Below, in pieces: positions 1 through 13,400 of a stretch of 64,000 nucleotides of DNA. The stretch spans positions 81,196,926 through 81,260,925 of the forward strand of contig OX104117.1 in NCBI GenBank assembly GCA_944474755.1. The letters run 5' to 3'. The position numbers and the translations under genes are program-made. The notes under the pieces are model-generated. The model saw nothing but the letters and a program-made list of their open reading frames with translations, had not been told where the DNA came from and did not search any database. Within the stretch, counting starts at the first letter, position 1, and each line of letters begins with the position of its first letter. Source of the DNA: Limnoperna fortunei. Lineage: Eukaryota > Mollusca > Bivalvia > Mytilida > Modiolidae.

Positions 1-454
1 TGTAAACAATCAAATGTTCTGTTACTGAGAATAAAATCCAAGCACTAGGCAGGAGCATACAATATCGACTTAAGCACTTAATAATAAAAGCAAATACTGT
101 ACATGACTGTAGGGTATCAAAAGCACAATACTTTTATTACAAGGAAATACAAATACCTCTCAGCATAGCGGACAGAGCAATAAAACATGAAAGCATTGCG
201 TGTAAAGATAACCAAATATGATAAACCATATAGTATACTGTCACTAGGGCAGTAGTCATAAATTTTACATGAGGTACATAGGTATTTTTGGGCCCCCCCC
301 CCCCCAACCACTGTTAATTGGTAGTTTTTAACTGTCCAAACGAGGTCATCTGTCTGACTTTGTTTGGGAAGTATTCCAGATTGCTGCTCACCTTTCACCT
401 AGGAAGTTGTCCGGGGTTGGGGAACCACATGCTATAATTATATACCTAAAATTA
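1..454. other. No gene recognised; poly-C tract
   Basis: AT-rich sequence with no coding pattern that I recognise. The only landmark is a homopolymer run of C at about 291-305, which is also a likely assembly weak spot. Confidence 0.5.
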
Positions 455-2299
455 TAAAATTCAAATTCAAATTCTTTATTGCAAATTACACCCATATGGG
501 TCAAAGCAATATAATAACATTGTGAACAAAAACATTAGCATACAAATACAAACATACTCGAAGTACATCAGTTATTATTTCTAATATAACTACAAATGTA
601 GTACATTTTAACCGATGTGGACCCTATTTTCGCATTTCAAATGATTGCTTTAAAAAGTCCTTAACATAAGTTAAATGTTCTGATTTTGGACAAAGGATAT
701 ATTTTAATTTTTCATTTGTATTTAAATTTGCAAAGATATCGTCTATATTTGAAATTTTTGAATAGAAAATATCTCTTGGTAGAGTGTTAATTTGACAATG
801 TAAAAGAAAATGTTCTTCATCTTCAAGAATTTGGCATTTAGAGCATATTCGTTGACATCTGGGAATATTATGATATCTCCCTTGTTCTATATGTAAGGTA
901 TGGTCACTCACCCTTAGTTTTGTTATCATTTGTCTATATATAAAACTATTCTCATTTACTAGATAGTCTTCAATTTTTATGTCTGTTTTCAGTTGACTAA
1001 ATAAGTAAAGTTTAGATTCGTTATTTAAATTATTTAATTTAGTTTTAATTTTATTTATATAATATTCACAAATTAAATTTTTAATTTTTTTCTTTAACTT
1101 ATCTGCAAGTTTAAAAAATGGGACATCTAAATCTTCGTGTTCTGATCTGTCAAGGTCTAGTTCTGTAAATAACTTTTGTGCCATAGTATACCAAGTATAT
1201 ATTCCCTCGGTGTGTATACTTTTATTGACATTATATGCTTCTTTTAATAAGGGGTTTATTTTTACTGAATTCAATCTACTATAATATAAGATTGTTTGAG
1301 CTTTTATGAAAGATTCTAATGGCAGTCTACCAAGTTCTGTTTTTGCTGCTATGTTGCAAGCTGTTTTTCTTAAACCTAAAATATTCTTACAATATCTTGT
1401 ATGTACTTTTTCATATGTAAATCGGTCTATTAAGGAGAGGGTATCACAGAATTTTCCATTTTTTTCTGCCCTTTCTTTTGACTTAACAATAGATAAGTAA
1501 TCGTCCATAAACCAAATATCACTATTATATAACAATATAGGTCTTATTAAAGTATCAAACAGTTTACAGGATAGTCTTATAGGTAGACTTTGAAAGTTTT
1601 GAAGTCTTTTTTTCAAAGCAAAGATTGCTTTTAGTCCTTTTTTGATAACTCTTCTATAGATCTTTTAAAGCTTCCTTTATAGTCAATGGTTGTTCCCAAG
1701 AAGTTATATTCTTTAGTTTCAGCAAGAGGCTGATTTCCATAATATAAAGGAGGAGTTGGACAAAACGTATTTTGAAATGTCATAGTTTTTGTCTTCTTAA
1801 TATTGACTGTTAATTGCCAGTCAAAGCAATATTTTTCAATTTTATTCAAACAATTTTGTAACCCAGTATGAGAGTTTGAGAATATTACTAAATCATCAGC
1901 AAAGCTTAGACTTGATATATTTGTATTTTCTAGTATCAAGGGATCACATAATTGATTGAATATATCGTGAATATCATTTATAAAACAGTTAAAAAGTGAG
2001 GGGCTAAGACTATCTCCTTGTTTAACTCCTCTGACTATATCAAAAAAATTAGAAAATTGGTTTTTAATCTTAATAGCTGATTTATTGCTTGTATACATAT
2101 CTTTTATTATATTATAAAATTTATTGCCAATATGTTGTGTTTTTAATTTATATAAAAGTCCACTATACCATAATGAGTCAAATGCTTTTCTTAGGTCAAC
2201 AAAACATGCAAATATTTTTTGTTTATTTTTTGTTAGATATTTTGTTATTAAAGTTTTCATAATAAATATACTGTCTGTTATATAATAGTAATAGTTTTA
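455..2299 (-). mobile_element. 5'-truncated LINE (non-LTR retrotransposon)
   Basis: The minus strand carries the 3' half of a LINE: reverse transcriptase, then a C-terminal Cys/His motif, then a short 3' end with a GAATTT-type short-repeat tail at about 458-475. Homology starts abruptly near 2279, just inside the RT palm, with a stop at about 2297-2299 upstream. This is typical of incomplete target-primed reverse transcription. The 3' end, including the stretch around 476-510, recurs in a second, shorter copy at about 59636-59790, which confirms that this is a dispersed family. The clade was not determined. Confidence 0.85.
624..2279 (-). pseudogene. LINE reverse transcriptase, frameshifted
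   Basis: Two minus-strand reading frames (2279 to 1631 and 1616 to 624) belong to one RT protein. The upstream part has the palm motifs CFVDLRKAFDSLW, GVKQGDSLSPSLF and the catalytic SFADDLVIF, so both active-site aspartates are still visible. The downstream part is the thumb and connection region and ends with a C-x2-C...H-x4-H-like cluster (CSKCQ, EEHFLLHC) common at the end of LINE RTs. The frames differ by one base, with the break near 1616-1640 in an A-rich stretch. The endonuclease domain is absent because of the 5' truncation. The copy cannot encode an intact protein. Confidence 0.85.
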
Positions 2300-2692
2300 G
2301 TGAAAAAAGTAGTATCACTTGTGTCTAATTTTTTTTAAGTAGAGTACGTAAAACATTTAAGCAAGATAAAGCTGAAAAAATGTTATTTAAATGTGTGTTT
2401 GGGTATGGGAACGTCACACCCCAAAGAAGCAAAGGTAAGCACGATGCAAATTTTAAGAAATAAACAGTTTAATAAACATCCTGTACAAAGAGTAAAAGTT
2501 TATGACTGTATGTTAGCCATATCAGGATGACACTGCATAGGTTACCTGCATTACTTCAATGATGTTCTAAATAACACATCTGTCACAAATGTTCATTATG
2601 TAACAATAATTTTTTGCTGACTTCATATATTTTAAAAAAAAATAAAATACAGCAATAGTTTTGGAGAACAATAAATGATCACACCTAAGCAA
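2300..2692. other. No feature recognised
   Basis: AT-rich sequence between the LINE and a SINE fragment, with no coding signal. Confidence 0.4.
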
Positions 2693-2823
2693 TTCTTATC
2701 AATTAAGATTGGAGTCGGGTACACCTTGCCTTCAGTGAGATTTGAATCCACAACCTCAGTGTTGACATACCACGTGATCAATCGTAGACGAGCTTCTATA
2801 ACCACTCTCTCACAGAGGCTCCT
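2693..2823 (-). mobile_element. SINE fragment (tRNA-derived head)
   Basis: The reverse complement holds the 5' half of the SINE family seen complete at 13019-13287 and 27647-27913. It starts with the tRNA-like head (box A-like region near 2800, box B-like region near 2745), continues through the ACTCCAATCTTAATTGA block and then stops. The central domain and tail are missing. Several substitutions in both promoter boxes suggest an old copy. Confidence 0.75.
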
Positions 2824-3550
2824 GAAATGTATCTACAAGATACAACAAATACACTCAATGTTAACAGTTCAAAACACCGCATCAGTTTTTTTGTTTTATT
2901 TTTTACTCGGAAATTAAGTCAAAAACATATCTTAAATTCAAAGTATCTCTCTTTACTCTTTGAGATTTTTAGGGGAATTAACTGACAATCTAGTCTGACA
3001 CTGAAAATGTAAAAGGATGGCCTTAGCGTGCTCCCCTCGCTGCCTGCAATGATTAACCTGAGCATGTCGCGCTCACTTCCTTTAACCAAATGATTAATAC
3101 TGATCAGAGGGATTACAATGGGAGAACTAGACTGCATAGGAAATCTATGCTGCAAAAAATAAAATTACTAAATGATAGTCTAGTTTAATTGTGGAAGATG
3201 AGTTTATAATCCATCTTGATAAAAACTTAAAATGTTAGGAATATTGGGCTATTACTTGGGCCGATATGGAAAATGAAATGTAAGTAAAATATAAATATAA
3301 ATTATCTCTAAGTATGCAGTCTTACTGAATCCCGAGAGCTTTTTTCGAGGGCTGATAAATGGGACGATGTGGAATGGTGCAAAGTTATAATTTATTCATC
3401 ACAGAGTTTAGCCCAACACAATTTAAAGCTGTCATAGTAATCGATTTGTGTAATTTTAATTACATGTAATTCATAAACAAAATGATACATTTCTGGATTC
3501 GACCATATCATTGCTGAAAAATATGTGATAAACAAAAGAAGGAATATTAT
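2824..3550. other. No feature recognised
   Basis: Unique-looking AT-rich sequence leading into the satellite array. The short open frames here show no recognisable domain. Confidence 0.4.
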
Positions 3551-6500
3551 AGTCTATAGGGACAATGATTCTCCACTGCTGTGTATGTAGTCTATAGGGA
3601 CAATGATTCTCCACTGCTGTGTATGTAGTCTATAGGGACAATGATTCTCCACTGCTGTGTATGTAGTCTATAGGGACAATGATTCTCCACTGCTGTGTAT
3701 GTAGTCTATAGGGACAATGATTCTCCACTGCTGTGTATGTAGTCTATAGGGACAATGATTCTCCACTGCTGTGTATGTAGTCTATAGGGACAATGATTCT
3801 CCACTGCTGTGTATGTAGTCTATAGGGACAATGATTCTCCACTGCTGTGTATGTAGTCTATAGGGAAAATGATTCTCCACTAGTGTGTATGCAGTCTATA
3901 GGGACAATGATTCTCCACTGCTGTGTATGTAGTCTATAGTGACAATGATTCCCCACTGCTGCGTATGTAGTCTATAGGGACAATGATTCTCCACTGCTGT
4001 GTATGTAGTCTATAGGGACAATGATTCTCCACTGCTGTGTATGTAGTCTAAAGGAACAATGATTCTCCACTGCTGTGTATGTAGTCTATAGGGACAATGA
4101 TTCTCCACTGCTGTGTATGTAGTCTATAGGGACAATGAGTCTCCACTGCTGTGTATGTAGTCTATAGGGACAATGATTTTCCACTGCTGTGTATGTAGTC
4201 TATAGGGACAATGATTCTCCACTGCTGTGTATGTAGTCTATAGGGACAATGAGTCTCCACTGCTGTGTATGTAGTCTATAGGGACAATGATTCTCCACTG
4301 CTGTGTATGTAGTCTATGGGGACAATGATTCTCCACTGCTGCGTATGTAGTCTATAGGGACAATGATTCTCCACTGCTGCGTATGTAGTCTATAGGGACA
4401 ATGATTCTCCACTGCTGCGTATGTAGTCTATAGGGACAATGAGTCTCCACAGCTGCGTATGTAGTCTATAGGGACAATGATTCTCCACTGCTGCGTACGT
4501 AGTCTATAGGGACAATGAGTCTCCACAGCTGCGTATGTAGTCTATAGGGACAATGATTCTCCACTGCTGCGTATGTAGTCTATAGGGACAATGATTCTCC
4601 ACTGCTGCGTATGTAGTCTATAGGGACAATGATTCTCCACTGCTGCGTATGTAGTCTATAGGGACAATGATTCTCCACTGCTGCGTATGTAGTCTATAGG
4701 GACAATGATTCTCCACTGCTGTGTATGTAGTCTATAGGGACAATGATTCTCCACTGCTGTATATGTAGTCTATAGGGACAATGATTCTCCACTGCTGTGT
4801 ATGTAGTCTATAGGGACAATGATTCTCCACTGCTGTGTATGTATTCTATAGGGACAATGATTCTCCACTGCTGCGTATGTAGTCTATAGGGACAATGATT
4901 CTCCACTGCTGTGTATGTAGTCTATAGGGACAATGATTCTCCACTGCTGTATATGCAGTCTATAGGGACGATGATTCTCCACTGCTGTGTATGTAGTCTA
5001 TAGGGACAATGATTCTCCACTGCTGTGTATGTAGTCTATAGGGACAATGATTCTCCACTGCTGTGTATGCAGTCTATAGGGACAATGATTCTCCACTGCT
5101 GTGTATGTAGTCTATAGGGACAATGATTCTCCACTGCTGTGTATGTAGTCTATAGGGACAATGATTCTCCACTGCTGTGTATGTAGTCTATAGGGACAAT
5201 GATTCTCCACTGCTGTGTATGTAGTCTATAGGGACAATGATTCTCCACTGCTGTGTATGTAGTCTATAGGGACAATGATTCTTCACTGCTGTGTATGTAG
5301 TCTATAGGGACAATGATTCTCCACTGCTGTGTATATAGTCTATAGTGACTATGATTCTCCACTGCTGTGTATGTAGTCTATAGGGACAATGATTCTCCAC
5401 TGCTGTGTATGTATAGGGACAATGATTCTCCACTGCTGTGTATGTAGTCTATAGGGACAATGAGTCTCCACTGCTGTGTATGTAGTCTATAGGGACAATG
5501 ATTCTCCACTGCTGTGTATGTAGTCTATAGGGACAATGATTCTCCACTGCTGTGTATGTAGTCTATAGGGACAATGATTCTCCACTGCTGTGTATGTAGT
5601 CTATAGGGACAATGATTCTCCACTGCTGTGTATGTAGTCTAAAGGGACAATGATTCTCCACTGCTGTGTATGTAGTCTATAGGGACAATGAGTCTCCACT
5701 GCTGTGTATGTAGTCTATAGGGACAATGATTCTCCACTGCTGTGTATGTAGTCTATAGGGACAATGATTCTCCACTGCTGCGTATGTAGTCTATAGGGAC
5801 AATGATTCTCCACTGCTGCGTATGTAGTCTATAGGGACAATGATTCTCCACTGCTGCGTATGTAGTCTATAGGGACAATGAGTCTCCACAGCTGCGTATG
5901 TAGTCTATAGGGACAATGATTCTCCACTGCTGCGTATGTAGTCTATAGGGACAATGATTCTCCACTGCTGCGTATGTAGTCTATAGGGACAATGATTCTC
6001 CACTGCTGCGTATGTAGTCTATAGGGACAATGATTCTCCACTGCTGCGTATGTAGTCTATAGGGACAATGATTCTCCACTGCTGTGTATGTAGTCTATAG
6101 GGACAATGATTCTCCACTGCTGTGTATATAGTCTATAGGGACAATGATTCTCCACTGCTGTGTATGTAGTCTATAGGGACAATGATTCTCCACTGCTGTA
6201 TATGTAGTCTATAGGGACAATGATTCTCCACTGCTGTGTATGTAGTCTATAGGGACAATGATTCTCCACTGCTGTGTATGTATTCTATAGGGACAATTAT
6301 TCTCCACTGCTGCGTATGTAGTCTATAGGGACAATGATTCTCCACTGATGTGTATGTAGTCTATAGGGACAATGATTCTCCACTGCTGTATATGTAGTCT
6401 ATAGGGACAATGATTCTCCACTGCTGTGTATGTAGTCTATAGGGACAATGATTCTCCACTGCTGTGTATGTAGTCTATAGGGACAATGATTCTCCACTGC

Positions 6501-7117
6501 TGTGTATGCAGTCTATAGGGACAATGATTCTCCACTGCTGTGTATGTAGTCTATAGGGACAATGATTCTCCACTACTGTGTATGTAGTCTATAGGGACAA
6601 TGATTCTCCACTGCTGTGTATGTAGTCTATAGGGACAATGATTCTCCACTGCTGTGTATGTAGTCTATAGGGACAATGATTCTCCACTGCTGTGTATGTA
6701 GTCTATAGGGACAATGATTCTTCACTGCTGTGTATGTAGTCTATAGGGACAATGATTCTCCACTGCTGTGGATATAGTCTATAGTGACAATGATTCTCCA
6801 CTGCTGTGTATGTAGTCTATAGGGACAATGATTCTCCACTGCTGCGTATGTAGTCTATAGGGACAATGATTCTCCACTGCTGTGTATGTAGTCTATAGAG
6901 ACAATGATTTTCCACTGCTGTGTATGTATTCTATAGGGACAATGATTCTTCACTGCTGTGTATGTAGTCTATAGGGACAATGATTCTCCACTGCTGTGTA
7001 TGTAGTCTATAGGGACAATGATTCTCCACTGCTGTGTATGTAGTCTATAGGGACAATGATTCTCCACTGCTGTGTATGTAGTCTATAGGGGCAAAGATTC
7101 TCCACTGCTGTGTATGC
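3551..7117 (+). repeat. 38-bp minisatellite, about 94 units, with higher-order repeat
   Basis: Head-to-tail 38-bp units (for example 3551-3588) run without unique spacers for about 3.57 kb. Units differ by a few recurrent variants: CTGCTGCG for CTGCTGTG, AGTCTCC for ATTCTCC, TATTCTATAG, a C-to-T change giving CTTCACTG, and a TATAGTGAC variant. The same series of variants appears twice at a constant offset of 1439 bp (4842/6281, 5281/6720, 5341/6780). That equals 38 units minus 5 bp. One unit near 5413 lacks exactly 5 bp, which accounts for the shortfall. The array contains stop codons and is not coding. Confidence 0.97.
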
Positions 7118-9079
7118 ACAGTTACAAAGGATCCAAACAAAAAACAATTCTCGGTTATATTTTTCAGCTTCCAGTATCAAATTATAGCAGTGCTCGACAA
7201 GTAAAATATGGAAATGCGGCGTACCAGTCCAGTGAACAGTACATGTTGACTCTCGCTTGTAAAATGTAGTTCGTTTTGGTTTGGACAGTGATGCAATGCG
7301 CCTACTCTTATCGATACATACACACTGACTTTTAACTGTTACAAGATCATGATTCTCTTCAGTGTCAGTAACAAGTTTTTTCCAACGTCGGATTCTGTCA
7401 TATAAATGTTTTTAAAAAATTAAATTCGGAATCTAGGGTACTTATTCGCTGTATAAAACGTATCAAGAAAGTGTGTGGATATGAATTGATTTGATATATT
7501 TGATGATTAACACAGTAGATATTTGGTAATACTTCTTTTGAAGGGCAAGGACAGAAACGGGAAGACATAGAACGCCATGGTTTTATCAGTTGACGAAAGT
7601 AGAACGTTATTACGCCTGTGAGGTAAATATTTGTATATTTTACTTCTAACAAGTTTTTTGTATTGAAAATGGCGTACAATGTTCTTTGTCAATTTTTATA
7701 AATGGAAATCGATAGGTCGATTAGAGTATTCAAATATTGACTGAAAACTAACAAACACCAACAAACATTAACTTGTCAAAAAGAAACAAAAAACAAACAA
7801 TAGCTGTGACAAAGTTTTGGGTATTATATGTTATATATAGGGTAAAAGTTTTATTAACTAAATAATTGAATACTAGTGAACTTTGATACCGTCAATAACT
7901 TAAAATTTTCCATTTAGATCTCGTTAAGAAAACAATTAATATATATCAATAAATAAAGAGAGAGACGCAGGTTTCTCGTGATTCATCATGGGGATCCTAT
8001 TATAGAGTGATTTCATGTCGCTTACAATCTGTGATTCTGAAGTATTTAAGATTCACACATTTAGAGGAGAAACGGTTGTAAAGGAAAAAAAATAATGCAA
8101 GTCATCATTGTATAAATTACTCTTCACCCTAGTTCTAGTAGGGCATATCCTCCAATTGTTTACTTTCAATGTCATAATACAAGAGTTATAAGTCATTCAG
8201 AGGAAAGACAGAGAGATAATACACTTCCCCTGTGACATAACTTTATTTTCTTGCTACTGTTGAGCCATATACCTTATTAAGACATTGTATTATTTAACAT
8301 ATACTCAGCAATAATATGTTTGTTTTTGCATATGTGATACATGTACAGACGATTTCAGTCAACGCATATATCACAAAGGGATGTGATAATGATTTATAGG
8401 GGTATGATATGGATGCAATATCACACCATTCCATATCACACCCCTAAGAATTCAAATCACATTCCTACGAATCCATATCACACCCCTAACTGAACTGACA
8501 TGGATTTCCAGTCTGTGTCCGTGTAACATTTAATACAAATTTTTAAAATTAAAAAAAAAAATTGTTTAATTATTTTAATTATTTTTATTTATTTTTTTTT
8601 TAAGTTTGAACAATTAAAAAATTTTAAAGTGTTAAAAAAATTAGCAAATCTAATTAAAGTTTTAATTATTTAAAGTATAAATTTTTTAAATATTTTTTTT
8701 AATATTTATTTTTAAAATTTTGGTTTAAAGTAGCAAACATTAGCTTTGTAGTTGAAATTCATGTTTATCAGAGACGAAAGCAACAGAAAGGTTCCCTGAC
8801 CTAACCAAAACGAAATCGCAAAAGAATCAAAGACTCTTATTTTGACGAATATTTAACCGTGATTATGATGCGCTTGCTCGTTATTCGACATAAGGACACT
8901 TCGGTATTTCAAGATAGTTAATAGAGCACTTCATATTAAAGTTCAGTCAGTAGAAATCACTGAAAGTTGTTGTCCTATATTTATTAAAAGACCGTATTTT
9001 ATAATTAATTTCGATACCTGATCGGAAAATCCATATCATTAAAATTCTTAAATCAAAATGTCTTAAGTATATGATAAAT
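7118..9079. other. Non-coding; part homologous to 54.5-54.8 kb
   Basis: No gene recognised. The part at about 7620-7890 aligns by eye with about 54540-54820: both share the AATATTTGTATATTT block, GGAAATCGA, GAGTATTCAAATA and an ACTAAATAATT block in the same order. It is therefore part of a duplicated segment. About 8390-8500 has short inverted and direct repeats of a CATATCACACCCCTA motif. Confidence 0.55.
8535..8745. repeat. A/T-only low-complexity block
   Basis: About 200 bp almost entirely of A and T runs (long A and T homopolymers, AATTTTTAAA-type motifs) with hardly any G or C. It looks like simple-sequence degeneration; no promoter or gene is implied. Confidence 0.7.
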
Positions 9080-9206
9080 ATGTTATTATATGGCTATTTT
9101 CATATCATACCCATATCAACTCTCGGGCCTAGAAAAAAGGCCCTCTCCTAGTTATGGGGATCTCGAGTTGATATTGGGTGTGATATAAAAATCGCCATAA
9201 AATAAC
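9080..9206. repeat. Imperfect palindrome (foldback element)
   Basis: Left arm at about 9083-9125 (TATATGGCTATTTTCATATC, then CCATATCAACTC) and right arm at about 9163-9205 (GAGTTGATATTGGGTGTGAT, then ATCGCCATAAAATA) are reverse complements with a few mismatches. The loop is about 37 bp and is itself partly palindromic (GGGCCTAG, AGGCCCTC). A hairpin or MITE relic is the likely explanation. Confidence 0.7.
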
Positions 9207-9909
9207 CTCTTTTTTATCAACAGCGGGATAAATCAATAAATACTTTTGGGAATTTCAAGGAGTGCTTTACCCATTAAAAACGAACATTTTAAATACATTT
9301 GAACTTGATACTGGTATAAGTAATTAAAATTTTTTAAATACATAAATTTAATAACATATTAATATAGTTCCAGCTCCTAGCCCATTTAACAGCCGATTTC
9401 GTCTTAGGTAAGCCGAAAATAAGACCATATCAACCAGTGTTCATGCTAGTTTGGCTTATAAGATAAAATCGCAACAGTTAAAATTGATGTTATATGGACA
9501 TATTCCACTCCCGTTGATTGTTTGGTTCTTGTTTAAACGCATGCATCTCATGTTTTGTAAACTTATAAAAATGTGTCTCATTTTCAAATTCGAATTAAGC
9601 TAAAATACTTAAGTATAAATCTAGAAACAATACGGTAACTAGTAAGATGTGGAATGACTTCAATTTTCCATTAAAGTTCACCTAAATGTGACCCATGCTT
9701 TGTTTTTAAAATAGAAGAAAGATTTCAATTTATTCATAATAAGTTTATAAGAACTCCGCATGAAGTAAAATTCCATTTGCCTGTATTAGTACATTGTCTA
9801 TTGAATTGCGATTACCCATAATTGTAGAAAGAGCATATATTGATTATTGAATGTTAAATTAGTATTTAAAGACGAAAAATAGGATTTATGTATTAATACT
9901 TTGACGGAA

Positions 9910-9961
9910 ATGTGGCTAATCTTCTTTTTGGAGTTCTTTTGTTTATTATTATATTTTCCGT
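9910..9961 (+). CDS. Receptor exon 1: signal peptide
   Basis: The ATG at 9910 opens a 17-codon hydrophobic run (MWLIFFLEFF, then CLLLYFP) that ends one base into a codon at a strong donor, GTGAGT. The spare base fits the phase of the exon at 13705. The same 52-nt exon, with a signal-like sequence, the same phase and the same donor, recurs at 60414-60465. Conservation of the frame between the two copies supports a real coding exon. Confidence 0.7.
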
Positions 9962-10388
9962 GTGAGTATGCTTACTTTCTTTGCTCCTGTATAGTTTTTT
10001 GAATTTAAATATTCAACACTATGAATCATGTTTGTTGATATTATTTTATTCTTTTGAATAACAGACAGTTTTAATCGTGTTGTAAATTTAGTATCTAGCG
10101 GCTTATTACATCTATACATGTAATTATCTGGTGTGTTCACGTTTCTCCAACATTTGATATTTCAGGTAAAAAGTATGTTGGAGAAACGTGAATAGGCAGT
10201 AGGCAAACTTAATTAATTTTACCTGTAATTAAGACTACAGTTAAACATGTATAAATGAATCTTTGGTAAGTAATAAGTAAAAAATATAGAATATTATATA
10301 TATGTAATTGAAATCCAGTACAAAGTAACAGGCATTTATTAAAGTAATAAGTTAAACATGGGAAATCTATCTGAAATTTATGGCAAAG

Positions 10389-10451
<63 letters not shown>

Positions 10452-13400
10452 ATTCACGTTTCTCCAACATACTTTTTACCTGAAATATCAAATGTTGGAG
10501 AAACGTGAACACACCATAAATAGTACTTAACACGTCTGACAAATGTTAACTTTGACTGTTTATTTTAAAATAACAAACTTGTAAAAGTTTTATAATTTAG
10601 AAGACATAATAAGCACTTCATAACAATTTCAAGATTTGATTGTCAAGAGTAGGGTAATTGTTACAAAAATATCCGCTCTAAACTAAAGTTAACCTCTGAC
10701 CCCATATTATATTGGTGGTGTCTTTACTACTTAAAGCACATGAAGAATGTTCATCTGTTCATGGTTAGTTTCAAAGTCAGAATGGATACGTTTTATGTAA
10801 ACATTTTCACGCATAGCTACAATAATATAGCTTCTTTTTTCCGTCCATAAAAAAGAAGCTACATTATTGTAGCTATTTCACGCCGGACAACTCTTTCGGG
10901 CTGAGACTGGGAACCCTCTACGTATGGTCCCAGTGATTGGCTTAAGTTGAGCACCGTGAACCCTTCCAGCATGGTCCCATTGTTTTGTTTGTAAATGTAA
11001 AATATAAAATATGATTCTTTTCTACTATTGTAAATTTTGAAAATTTTGCTGTGAACAGTGGGTCTTGCAGGAAAATTAAATCTACATTTAACTAACCAAA
11101 AATGTGCAGAATCAGGCACATGTACATAAGATAGAAGACAATTTTCTTCTTGTACCCATAAATATGTTGTCCATTAAAAATACATGCATTCCTATTGGTT
11201 AACTACCGGGGTTCGTTGTTAGTATAACTTGATTTCAATGACATGCTTCAATCATCAAAGTCAGTGTCTATTATCTACATATTATACAATTAATGACTTT
11301 CATAATGGTCGCTATCCGGATTTATCAGCCAGAGAAAATGTAATGTTCCGCGGGCCGCTAGGCGAGCTGAATATACATTTTTGAGGCCTGAGAAATCCTG
11401 ATAGCGACCGTTTATCAAAGTCAGTAATTGTGTTATTACATGAATAAAATCACAACTTCCTTGATCAGGAAAACAGAGGATGCTTACATTTTGTAATTGC
11501 AATGCTGGTTACCCTTAATATTTTTAATACATTTTTATATTGATTAACTGATAATCCTTAAATCAGTTGCATTACATGTCAAATATTGAGTATAAATAAA
11601 TCAACAATTTTATTTTCTTACATTCAAATTCCACTAAAATTGAAATTGATAGTTGTATTGGAACAGTAATGGAAACCCGGCTTAAACGAGTAGTTAACAG
11701 ATATTGGATTCCGCTACATAATAGTCAAGCGGATTCCAATGTTGACCTGGTAACTACTATTTCAAACAGGTTTTTTCATATTTTTATGTAATTTTAGTAC
11801 TGTTGCGATTTATTTTGACCCGAAAGTTGTTTTTACACCAATCAAAAACACGCAAAATTCTATTCATGTAACAAAGAGTATATATTTAGGAAATAATTGA
11901 TTAGGGCACATATATATGCTGATTGTACCACGGGTTGGCCTTTATATCAACATTTAACCACAAGGTGTAGCCATTGGACGAGAAGATGGTCTGGACATTC
12001 CCATTTTACAACAGATACTTGTATGCTTTTTGTACAGCAGTTGTAAACTTAAAGCGTTCCATGCACATCATATTAAAATAAATCATATCAACATGATCTA
12101 AAACGACAATTTTGAAATGCTTTCAATTCATTTGACAAAACAGAAAATATTCAATGAGAGAAATCTATTGATATGCATCATGCCTTACTGTGAAAACGAT
12201 ATAACTTATTGCTTTCCCAATGGAAACAAACAATGTTGAAAGGTGCATATATTCATGTTAAGTCTTTTCGTCTGATTATTTACTTTTGCTCTAATATTTT
12301 TTTAACATATAATTTTCATTGAAACAATTTTTGCTGTTCAATAATAGCAACGTAATAAGTCGTCTTTATTTAAAAAAAATATTGAAAAAAATCAATTTTA
12401 AAGATCTACATTTAATCGTAAATTCAGAATTTAGCCGTTTGTTTTTAATTTACTTGTGTTCATATTGAGAATGAAACGAAGGTATCCGACCGATAATTGA
12501 AGTAAACGTTTAATTTAATTTTTTACCAAGAAATACAGCATTATTAAATCTAAACTAAAGATACAAAATATTTGTTTTTTTTGTGTACTCTTATAGTATT
12601 TACGATGTTTGCTGAACATTACTGAGGTTTGCTGCTTTAAAAATCATTAGTCATCCGTGACACCAGCTTTGATCATGTGCTCAGTTGTGGTCTGGATAGG
12701 TAACACTTCCAAAAATGTTTGATTGTTGCGTTTCGCAAAATCCGCTGTTTTGTGCCATCAAAGTAAAAACAAATGCATTGAACGGCAGAGGATTCTAATC
12801 TTCAAACAGCAAATATCATGAAAAATGGCTTAGTGTTTAGGCACCATTAATTAACCAAAGCAAAGAAAAGTTAAATACAGGAAGACAAAAGACTATCTAT
12901 GATTCAGCGAAAATGTCTGAACATATTTAGAAGATAGATTTCTCATAACATTCAATTATTTCATTGTTACGGTTATTGACTTGCTTGCTATATGAATAAC
13001 ATCAACTTAGGTACAAGATTTTGTTTGTTTGTTTGAATGGTGTTGTATGGCCACTTTCAGCAATTTTTCAGCTATATCATGGCGTCCAGTTTTTATTGGG
13101 GGAGGAAGCCGGAGTACCCGGAGAGAACCCCCGACCTGCAGTAGGAAAACTGTCAATCCTTGTCAATTAAGATTGGAGTCGAGTACACCCTGCCTGCAGT
13201 GAGAATCGAACTTGCAATCTCAGAGTTGACAGACCACGTGATCATCAGTAGACGAACTACCTTAACCACTCGGCCACCGAGGCCCCCCTTAGGTACAAGA
13301 AACCCATTTTATTTCAGTAATGTAGCTTAATAATAAACAGCAGTGTCCGGTCTAGAAAATCGGAATACCGATTGTAAGGACTACAAAACGCATAATTTGT

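Noticed and set aside
1306..1500. Plus-strand open frame inside the LINE
   Set aside because: It is the antisense shadow of the reverse transcriptase.
3551..7117. CRISPR-like array
   Set aside because: Units are directly adjacent without unique spacers and lie in an animal genome; it is a minisatellite. The same applies to 15599-15824, 39051-41197 and 62193-63153.
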